Origin: Bacteroidota bacterium
Lineage (GTDB): Bacteria > Bacteroidota > Bacteroidia > Chitinophagales > Chitinophagaceae
Direction of reading: 5' to 3'
Assembly: GCA_018267575.1 (NCBI GenBank)
Contig: JAFDYF010000070.1
Span: 1 to 59,555, forward strand
Length of the DNA stretch: 59,555 nucleotides
Positions 52,666 through 59,555 of this stretch are shown here, piece after piece (positions within the stretch are counted from its first letter, which is position 1; each line of letters opens with the position of its first letter). The position numbers and the translations under genes are program-made. The notes under the pieces are model-generated. The model saw only the letters and a list, made by a program, of their open reading frames with translations, had not been told where the DNA came from and searched no databases.

Positions 52666-53068
52666 TATTAGGCTTTAACCCAGTATACAAAAGGTTTTCG
52701 CAAAGTACCATGACGGATATTGTTTTAATTTTTTGGGCTGATTTTGAAGATGCACAAAGAACATCTTTGTGCATCTTTTTAAAATCAAAAAAATTTTTGT
52801 CCTGTTTGTTTCATTTTACTCTTTGTGTGATAGAAACGATTCCTAGTAAAATTACTTGCGTAAAATCAGATTCTGTTGGGCCGGATAAATTTTGGGAGGA
52901 TTGCTAATGAACGATTTCAGACTGATTACCTTATAAATAATCCAAAGCAAGCTGTCTCAACATAATAAAACCTGTATTTTTTCGCTTGCGGCTTGGCATA
53001 CTACCCATATTTGGCTTAAAAATTGCAATTACAGGTCAATTCCTTATCCTCCCAAAAATCGCTCTTTA
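52666..53068. other. gene-free stretch with strong terminator
   Basis: It holds the terminator of the preceding gene and AT-rich DNA. A frame overlapping the terminator is judged spurious. The promoter for the downstream surface-protein cluster probably lies near 52980-53060. Confidence 0.5.
52747..52783 (+). terminator. rho-independent terminator
   Basis: A perfect 13-bp stem AGATGCACAAAGA/TCTTTGTGCATCT around ACA, with Ts on the downstream side. It ends the DUF2330-fusion transcript. Confidence 0.92.
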
Positions 53069-53548
53069 ATGAAAAACACCTTTTTAATACTGACTGTATT
53101 GATTTCAGTTTCCATTTTCTATTCCTGTAGCAAAAACAGTGGGACGATGAGCCCACAAAGCAATTTTGCTTCTCTTAGTTTTACTGCCAACGATAGCTCA
53201 ATCCATTTTCCCATTAGTACTGCCAGCATCCAAGAAGTGTTGACCCTGCAAACCACGGTGATCATAGGGAAATTTGCTGATACCTCGAGCCACCAAGGCA
53301 GTATAAGTATTCGTGTGATTGGAGACACAACGGGACGATATTCCAGAGATAGCTTACTGGTCACTTACACCAATAGTCGAGGGGTTGTTTTTAATAATGT
53401 CGCTGATAGCGCTAACTATGTGCAAATTGATAAATACCCTAAAAATGCAAACGGGATAGTGAGCGGCAGTTTCAATATAATAGTGATGCAAGGGAAGGAT
53501 ACCATCAAGCTATCAAAAGGAGTTTTTACTGCATTGTATCAGGAATAA
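53069..53548 (+). CDS. hypothetical lipoprotein
   Basis: A 159-residue protein with a lipoprotein signal (LIFSVSIFYSC type: SVSIFYSC) followed by beta-rich sequence of Ser/Thr-rich strands. No family is recognised. It begins the rightward surface-protein cluster, about 50 bases upstream of the DUF1800 gene, and is probably co-transcribed with it. Confidence 0.75.
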   Translation: MKNTFLILTVLISVSIFYSCSKNSGTMSPQSNFASLSFTANDSSIHFPISTASIQEVLTLQTTVIIGKFADTSSHQGSISIRVIGDTTGRYSRDSLLVTYTNSRGVVFNNVADSANYVQIDKYPKNANGIVSGSFNIIVMQGKDTIKLSKGVFTALYQE

Positions 53549-53599
53549 CAGCAATTGACTTTGTAGATCCAGAAATATAAAACCGAAATCTGAAGGCCC

Positions 53600-55258
53600 A
53601 TGGAACCATTGACCAGTATAGCTGGCTTAACAGCTAACACTAATGCATTTGATGAACTGCTGCCCCCAAGCCCATTGGGACTTAGCGAATATGCAGGTAC
53701 TTGGGATTTGCCACAAGTAACGCATTTGCTCAAGCGGACACTGTTTGGGGCAACCGTGGCGGACATCAATTATTTCAAGAGTTTGACGATGTCACAGGCG
53801 GTAGACCTTTTGCTCCAACCAACGGCAATGCCTACCTCATTACCATTGAATAATTATGGAACAGATCCAACAGGCGTAGCAGCTTGGCAACCTTGGTTGA
53901 ATGTGGGGCTTTTATACAATGACCCCAAAATGAATGAAAATCGGCTTAACTCCCTTCAATGTTGGTGGATAGGACAGATGCTGAACCCAGGACGCTCCAT
54001 CCATGAAAAAATGACCCTCTTCTGGCATAACCATTTTGCGATGGATGCAACGGCACATTTTAATGATATCCCAGCACAACTTTGGTACAACCAGTATATA
54101 ACCCTACGGCAACATGCGCTTGGAAATTTCAAGGACTTGGTAAAAGCCATTACTCTTGACCCAGCCATGCTTATTTTTTTGAATGGAAATACCAATGTGA
54201 TGACCTCGCCCAACGAAAATTATGGTAGGGAATTACAGGAATTGTACACGGAAGGAAAAGGCAGCGGCTCACAATATACTCAGGGTGATGTGCATGAAGC
54301 TGCTAGGGTATTGACAGGACATACCACCGACCTTAATTATAATTATATCTTCCAGCCAGGTAACCATGATGACTTGGATAAAACTTTTTCAGGCTTCTAT
54401 TCAAACCATGTGGTTACAGGTTACTCTGGTTCCACTGGTGCGGGGGAGTTGGATGATATGTTGTCTATGATTTTTGCAACCCAGGAGTCAGCTAAATTTA
54501 TTTGCAGAAAGCTGTACAATTTTTTTGTGTATTACGTCATAGACAGTAGAGTAGAAGCAAATGTAATTACACCCCTCGCCAATGTCTTTAGGCAAAGTGG
54601 CTATAATATCACAGCCGCATTATCCGCTTTATTGAAGAGTCAGCATTTTTACGACTTGGCTAATTCCGGTGCATGTATCATCAAAAGCCCATTGGATTTA
54701 TTAATTGGGCTTTGCCGTGAATATGATTTGCCAATACCAACGGCAGCCAACCCGTCTAATCAATATGCGGTATGGAACATGCTTTTACAAAGGGCATCCA
54801 TCCTGCAGCAAGAAGTGATGGCTATTGCATTGGTGGCAGGATGGCCTGCCTATTATCAGTCCCCACAGTTTCACGAGCTGTGGATCAATTCCGTCACCTA
54901 TTCCGGCAGGAATTTTTATACCGATCTGCTTATTGACACAGGCGATATGATGAATGGAACGAATTTGAAAATAGATGCCATCCATTTTGCTAGCCTCTTG
55001 TCGAATCCTAGCGACCCCAACCAACTCATCAATGACTCATTGAATGTATTGTTACGTCCACCTTTATCAGCTAGTTCGATAACATTGCTCAAACAGACGA
55101 TTTTATTGAGTGGTCAAACCAACGACTATTATTGGACCCAGGCCTGGCAAAATTATCAGGCCAATCCAACGGATATGAATGCTTTTACTGCTGTGGATAG
55201 CCGTTTGAGAGCATTGTACAAATACTTGATGGACCTTCCCGAATATCAATTATCCTAG
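53600..55258 (+). CDS. DUF1800 family protein
   Basis: A 552-residue protein with the DUF1800 signatures: HLLKRTLFGATVADINYF near the N terminus, MTLFWHNHFAM, ENYGRELQELYTEG and the end LYKYLMDLPEYQLS. The family is almost always followed by a DUF1501 gene, as here; function is unknown but export or a surface complex is suspected. No clear signal peptide, unlike its partner. Fourteen bases separate it from the DUF1501 gene. Confidence 0.93.
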   Translation: MEPLTSIAGLTANTNAFDELLPPSPLGLSEYAGTWDLPQVTHLLKRTLFGATVADINYFKSLTMSQAVDLLLQPTAMPTSLPLNNYGTDPTGVAAWQPWLNVGLLYNDPKMNENRLNSLQCWWIGQMLNPGRSIHEKMTLFWHNHFAMDATAHFNDIPAQLWYNQYITLRQHALGNFKDLVKAITLDPAMLIFLNGNTNVMTSPNENYGRELQELYTEGKGSGSQYTQGDVHEAARVLTGHTTDLNYNYIFQPGNHDDLDKTFSGFYSNHVVTGYSGSTGAGELDDMLSMIFATQESAKFICRKLYNFFVYYVIDSRVEANVITPLANVFRQSGYNITAALSALLKSQHFYDLANSGACIIKSPLDLLIGLCREYDLPIPTAANPSNQYAVWNMLLQRASILQQEVMAIALVAGWPAYYQSPQFHELWINSVTYSGRNFYTDLLIDTGDMMNGTNLKIDAIHFASLLSNPSDPNQLINDSLNVLLRPPLSASSITLLKQTILLSGQTNDYYWTQAWQNYQANPTDMNAFTAVDSRLRALYKYLMDLPEYQLS

Positions 55259-55272
55259 CTAAAAACCACTAC

Positions 55273-56838
55273 ATGCAAAGAAGAGACTTTATCAAAAATG
55301 TGGCACCGGTCGCCTTTCTTGGGGGATTTAAAATCAGTGCGCTTTCCAATATGCCGTTCCTGAACGCGTTGGCTGGTGCATCGGATAATGACCATGTACT
55401 GGTGCTGATCCAGTTGGTGGGTGGGAACGATTCCCTCAACACGGTAATCCCCATTGATGTGTATGGGAAATATGCGGCATTGAGACCCAATATTGCTATC
55501 CCTGAATCATCCATACTTCCACTCGGTAATTTTAAGAGTGGCCTCCATCCAGCGATGACCGGCATGCAGTCATTATACAATGATGGCCAATTGGCCGTGA
55601 TACAAGGAGTGGGCTATCCATCACCAGATACTTCCCATTTTCGATCCACAGATATCTGGCTCACGGGTTCTAACAGTGACCAATACCTGAATACAGGATG
55701 GACGGGTCGTTTTCTTGGTCAGTCTTATAGCAATTATCCGGTTGGTTATCCCAATGCATCCATGCCCGATCCATTGGCCATACAGATAGGTTCAGTGATT
55801 TCTCCTATGTTCATGTCCGCAGGTGGCACTACGGCTATGGCGGTTCCTACGGATGCTTCCTTTTATAACCTGATCAATGGCATTACGGAGCCTGCGCCAA
55901 ATACAGCCATGGGAACTGAGTTGACCTATTTAAGAGCAATTGCGAGGCAAACCAATAAATACGCCAGTGCCATTGAAGCAGCAGCAAAAAAAGTAACCAA
56001 TCAGTATACAGGATATCCAGCCAATAATGAATTGGCCGACCAACTGAAAACAGTAGCCATGCTCGTTGGTGGTGGGTTAAAAACAAAAGTGTATCTCGTA
56101 GAAATGGGCGGTTTCGATACGCATGGTGGTCAGGTAAATGGTGGCGATACCACAACCGGTGCACACGCCAACCTGCTCACAAAGATATCTGAAGCTATCA
56201 GCGCATTTATGACCGATCTCCAAATGCAGGGAATCGATAAGAGAGTATTGGGGATGACTTTCTCTGAATTTAGCAGAAGGGTTATGTCGAATGGTAGTAT
56301 GGGTACCGACCATGGCGCCGCACAATCCATTTTTATTTTTGGGGATGCAGCCAATGCGGGCGTATTGGGGCAAAGCCCCGATTTTAGTGCCATCACGAAC
56401 GAGAGCAATCTTCCCATGCAATATGATTTCCGCTCTGTTTATTCCTCCATTTTGAGAGATTGGTTTTGCGTTGCACCAACCGATGTGAGCTCGATATTGA
56501 TGAAAGATTATCAATACCTGCCATTTATCAAGTCCACGGCATGCAATATGAATTATGATAACCTGAACAACTTGGGTAATAACCTCATCTCCAATTCGCC
56601 CAATCCTTTTAACAACAGTACAAGCATCAGTTTTAAAACCAGCGGTGGTTATACATTGGTTCAGATTTTTGACGCCAGCGGCAGATTGGTGATGATTCCT
56701 GTTCAACAAGATTATCCCCAGGGCACTTATACAGTTTCGGTAGATACAGGAGCTCTAGCTTCTGGCGTTTATTATGCACGACTTCAAAATCAATCTGTTT
56801 CACAAGTTAGGACCATGCTTAAAGTGACTGAAAAATGA
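55273..56838 (+). CDS. DUF1501 family protein with T9SS type A sorting domain
   Basis: A 521-residue protein. The N terminus MQRRDFIKNVAPVAFLGG is Tat-like. The DUF1501 body has VLVLIQLVGGNDSLNTVIPI, GFDTHGGQ and MTFSEFSRR followed by DHGAAQSIFIFGD. The last about 75 residues are a type IX secretion C-terminal domain (NSPNPFNNSTSISF, VQIFDASGRLV, SGVYYARL). It is exported and displayed at the cell surface. The stop overlaps the next gene start by four bases. Confidence 0.94.
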   Translation: MQRRDFIKNVAPVAFLGGFKISALSNMPFLNALAGASDNDHVLVLIQLVGGNDSLNTVIPIDVYGKYAALRPNIAIPESSILPLGNFKSGLHPAMTGMQSLYNDGQLAVIQGVGYPSPDTSHFRSTDIWLTGSNSDQYLNTGWTGRFLGQSYSNYPVGYPNASMPDPLAIQIGSVISPMFMSAGGTTAMAVPTDASFYNLINGITEPAPNTAMGTELTYLRAIARQTNKYASAIEAAAKKVTNQYTGYPANNELADQLKTVAMLVGGGLKTKVYLVEMGGFDTHGGQVNGGDTTTGAHANLLTKISEAISAFMTDLQMQGIDKRVLGMTFSEFSRRVMSNGSMGTDHGAAQSIFIFGDAANAGVLGQSPDFSAITNESNLPMQYDFRSVYSSILRDWFCVAPTDVSSILMKDYQYLPFIKSTACNMNYDNLNNLGNNLISNSPNPFNNSTSISFKTSGGYTLVQIFDASGRLVMIPVQQDYPQGTYTVSVDTGALASGVYYARLQNQSVSQVRTMLKVTEK

Positions 56839-58562
56839 GCCCCATTATAATCAGGACAAATTTGTTTATTCTTTTGTTGCTGGCATGTCTGCAACCAATG
56901 GCCAATCCAAATAGTTTTGTTTTTGCAAAAGACAGCATCACTTACAGTTCTACATGCGTGAACAGTACCATACAGTTCGGGTCAAATATTTTTGATATCC
57001 TGCCATTTCCACAATCGATCAGTTGGGATTTTGGAGACCCCTCATCTGGTATTTATAACCATGCTGCGTCCCAACAAGCTTTGCATAGTTATCTCTCTAC
57101 TGGCACATATACCGTAAACTTAACCGTGGTGAATGTTCCTGGTGATACGGTTAAACTAAGCAGTACTATCAATATCATTAGTCCGCTTGCTTATAATTTT
57201 GGCCCAGATATTTATTTATGTGGCAAACAGGATACCTTATTGGCCGCTCCTAGTATTGCCGGCGCAGTATATACCTGGAACAATCCAGATACAGTGCATA
57301 CTGATACACTTCGTGTTACTAAATCTGGTGTATACACAGTGAGCATCAATGGTTGTGGGGTAAACGACAGCATTGGGGTTTATATCAGTACTAAACCGGC
57401 AATCGATTTGGGTGCCGATCATATTATGTGCGATAGTTCCAACCTCACGCTTGATGCATCCACACAGAATGGGTATTACACATGGATGCTCAATGGAAAT
57501 ATTCTTCCAACCAATAAAGGGCAAATAGTGACCGAATATCCTGGTGGCACTTATGTTGCCATTGATTCCGTGCCGGGATGTGGTATTTTCAAGGACAGCG
57601 TAAACATTACCTACTCCTTACCCATAGCATCTTATTTTAGTATTGGCCCCGATACTTTGTTATGTCCCAAACAGCTTTTTAGCCTGAACGCTATATTTAC
57701 TGGTGCTACGGCCTTCGACTGGAGCAATGGATCCACAGCTAGTCAAATTCAAATAACAGAACCCGGACGCTATTGGGTGTTTGTTACCTATAATGGTCAA
57801 TGTCAGGTAACCGATACTGTTAATATTACCTATATCGGCGACTTGAAGCTCGATTTTCATGACACTTCTATTTGTCAGGGGAATGGGCTGGTACTAAATG
57901 CCAATTTTGGACAAGGCACGTATAACTGGACAGCAATACCACCACAACGTGATGACCAGAATCAAACAGGTCAATCCGTTTATTATGTATACAAATCCGG
58001 CACCTATGCAGTGACTGCAACCGTTGGCCAGTGCGTTTATAAGGATACAGTAAAAGTAAATATTGATGACAGCCTGCATGTGACGATGACCAAGGATACC
58101 CTACTTTGTAATGGCGAAGATTTCATGCTGGAGGTTACCGGAAATTTTGATTCGTTGTTTTGGCAGAATGGGCTGACAACAAATATTTTCCCCGTTACGG
58201 ATAGTGGCACCTATCAGGTAATTGCCAAAAATGGTTGTGGCTCAGATACACTGTCGGCAAAAATCAGTTATTATTCCTGCGCCTGTTCCTTGCTATTGCC
58301 AAATGCATTTACCCCCAATGGGGATGGGCTAAATGAAAGTTTCAGACCGCTGCATCCCTGTCAGATTGCTAATTTCCACATGGCCATATTCAATCGGTAT
58401 GGACAAAAAGTCTTTGAAAGTTCAGATCCAGAAAGGGGATGGGATGGCAGGTTGGGTGGATTGGCCTCCCCACCGGGTAATTATGTTTGGATGGCGAGTT
58501 ATATCAACACAACCACCAACAAAAGGGTTAACCGAAAAGGGTCGGTATTGTTGATCAGGTAA
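56835..58562 (+). CDS. surface protein with T9SS type B (gliding motility-associated) sorting domain
   Basis: A 575-residue secreted protein. A signal peptide (about 1-24) is followed by a PKD-like domain (SISWDFGDPSSGIYNHAASQ), and several Ig-like repeats with paired motifs such as DIYLCGKQDTLLAA, DTLLCPKQLFSLNA and DSGTYQVIAKNGCGSD. A type B sorting domain ends it (LPNAFTPNGDGLNESFRP, IFNRYGQKVFES, GNYVWMASY). Such proteins are exported by the type IX system. Coupled to the DUF1501 gene by ATGA overlap. Confidence 0.92.
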   Translation: MSPIIIRTNLFILLLLACLQPMANPNSFVFAKDSITYSSTCVNSTIQFGSNIFDILPFPQSISWDFGDPSSGIYNHAASQQALHSYLSTGTYTVNLTVVNVPGDTVKLSSTINIISPLAYNFGPDIYLCGKQDTLLAAPSIAGAVYTWNNPDTVHTDTLRVTKSGVYTVSINGCGVNDSIGVYISTKPAIDLGADHIMCDSSNLTLDASTQNGYYTWMLNGNILPTNKGQIVTEYPGGTYVAIDSVPGCGIFKDSVNITYSLPIASYFSIGPDTLLCPKQLFSLNAIFTGATAFDWSNGSTASQIQITEPGRYWVFVTYNGQCQVTDTVNITYIGDLKLDFHDTSICQGNGLVLNANFGQGTYNWTAIPPQRDDQNQTGQSVYYVYKSGTYAVTATVGQCVYKDTVKVNIDDSLHVTMTKDTLLCNGEDFMLEVTGNFDSLFWQNGLTTNIFPVTDSGTYQVIAKNGCGSDTLSAKISYYSCACSLLLPNAFTPNGDGLNESFRPLHPCQIANFHMAIFNRYGQKVFESSDPERGWDGRLGGLASPPGNYVWMASYINTTTNKRVNRKGSVLLIR

Positions 58563-58693
58563 TAGATCTATTCTGCATCTTTAAAAATCAAACTTCTTAT
58601 TTTATTAACCCGATAAGGGAATTGGTCTTTGTTGATATCCTGACTCCTAAAGATGGGTAGGATGAGGACTTGCTATCTTTATATTTTATTTAC

Positions 58694-59428
58694 ATGAAAA
58701 GTACATTCGTCATCGGGGATATTCATGGAGGGTTGAAAGCCTTATTGCAAATATTGGATAGGGCATCCGTGAAAGCAGAAGACCGATTGATTTTTCTGGG
58801 CGACTATGTGGACGGATGGAGTGAATCTGCACAACTCATCGATTATCTTATTCAGTTATCACTAAAACAAGAATGCATTTTCTTAAGAGGCAATCACGAT
58901 GAATGGTGCGAAGAATGGCTGCGGTCAGGAAATGCAGATAGTGAATGGCTTATTCATGGCGGCACGGCAACTGTTCAGAGTTACGAAGGGTTTAGCATAA
59001 ATGCTAAACAAAAGCATCTGGAGTTTTTTGAAAAAATGATACCTTATTTTATCGACCATCATAACCGGCTCTATGTTCATGCTGGCTTTACTTCCATGAA
59101 TGGACCAGCAAAGGAATTTCATATTTCCAATTTTAGCAGGGACCGTAGCTTGTGGGAAATGGCACTGATCGCCGATAAAACAATCGCTAAGGATTCGCTC
59201 ACATATCCTAAAAGGCTGAAACTTTTTAATGAAATATTCATTGGCCATACACCCACTTTGAACTATGAGGAACAAACACCCATGCATGCCTGCAATGTAT
59301 GGGATATCGATACGGGTGCTGCTTTTACTGGTAGCCTCAGCATCATGGATGTAGATAGCAAAAACTATTGGCAGAGTGAGCCCGTTAAGAATTTATACCC
59401 GGGAGAAAAAGGAAGGAATAAAAACTAA
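58694..59428 (+). CDS. metallophosphoesterase (serine/threonine phosphatase-like)
   Basis: A 244-residue enzyme with the calcineurin-like motifs in order: FVIGDIHGG (Asp, His), LIFLGDYVDGWS (Asp), IFLRGNHDEW (Asn, His) and a late FIGHTPT (His). It is of the PrpA/PrpB-like phosphatase type. The ATG at 58694 starts at the first strand; an upstream TTG is less likely. Single gene at the end of the window; substrate unknown. Confidence 0.93.
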   Translation: MKSTFVIGDIHGGLKALLQILDRASVKAEDRLIFLGDYVDGWSESAQLIDYLIQLSLKQECIFLRGNHDEWCEEWLRSGNADSEWLIHGGTATVQSYEGFSINAKQKHLEFFEKMIPYFIDHHNRLYVHAGFTSMNGPAKEFHISNFSRDRSLWEMALIADKTIAKDSLTYPKRLKLFNEIFIGHTPTLNYEEQTPMHACNVWDIDTGAAFTGSLSIMDVDSKNYWQSEPVKNLYPGEKGRNKN

Positions 59429-59555
59429 CCAGTCGACCCATCAAAAATGTATTTTAGATTTCTAATAATAGAAAGTTGTAATAAAAATTAAAGAGTAGTA
59501 ATAACGTGTTGTGCTATTAAAAAATACTTTAGCCGATGTTGAACCTATCAAGGAA
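59429..59555. other. right end of window, no gene seen
   Basis: AT-rich sequence with no recognisable gene or hairpin before the window ends. Confidence 0.5.

Noticed and set aside
52662..52907. 81-codon frame after the DUF2330 fusion
   Set aside because: It runs through a perfect 13-bp terminator hairpin and has no protein-like features.

Overview
The window reads as chromosomal DNA of a Bacteroidota bacterium, most likely of the Chitinophagaceae. Support comes from type IX secretion sorting domains (types A and B), a DUF1800/DUF1501 pair, a DUF5687-type exporter permease, a rhomboid pair, TAnnTTTG-type -7 promoter elements a few bases upstream of start codons, weak Shine-Dalgarno signals, and Bacteroidota-style GC-rich palindromic and tandem intergenic repeats. 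No rRNA, CRISPR array, integrase or complete insertion sequence was seen.

Layout. 1-6026 is an accessory island that ends at the 3' end of a tRNA-Arg(CCG) gene. It holds two XRE regulators, a stand-alone SWIM zinc-finger protein, an internally duplicated helical protein next to a nucleotidyltransferase-like protein, and a phased 11-bp repeat array with nearby inverted repeats. 6179-15633 is core-like: a TPR protein, two response regulators (one with HPt, one sigma-54 dependent), a helicase-nuclease, an Ig-like lipoprotein, RecR and MeaB. 15790-20888 carries cell-surface glycosyltransferases (GT2, GT9, GT2), a LON-domain protein, CoaX and LptC. 21056-29673 carries a DNA glycosylase, a fasciclin lipoprotein, CysS, an EEP-family protein, one active and one catalytically dead rhomboid, and an ABC exporter. 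An eroded rlmD remnant lies at 29702-29983. 30229-33504 is a tricorn-like protease. 33767-38694 is a three-gene PAS/histidine kinase/response regulator operon. A small XRE protein, a DUF885 lipoprotein, an OmpA lipoprotein and a GH25 lysozyme follow.

The most unusual part is 43690-48320. Three small-ORF-plus-hairpin units precede a YkuK-type RNase H-fold protein. A 650-bp stretch with tRNA-like elements follows, then a slipin without a membrane anchor, then the RNA ligase RtcB. In the tRNA-like stretch, T-arm, acceptor stem and D-arm occur in permuted order (3' half before 5' half), with the acceptor stem closed by a 3-nt loop. This happens twice in tandem, with a third degenerate fragment nearby. 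It resembles the tRNA-mimicking module of bacterial Y RNAs and suggests a Bacteroidota RNA-repair locus with its own structured RNA. No Ro60/Rsr gene is present in the window.

The right end (48376-59428) holds a second ABC exporter, a membrane-domain/DUF2330 fusion protein, a four-gene surface/T9SS cluster and a metallophosphoesterase. All calls come from reading the sequence; no database search or folding program was run.
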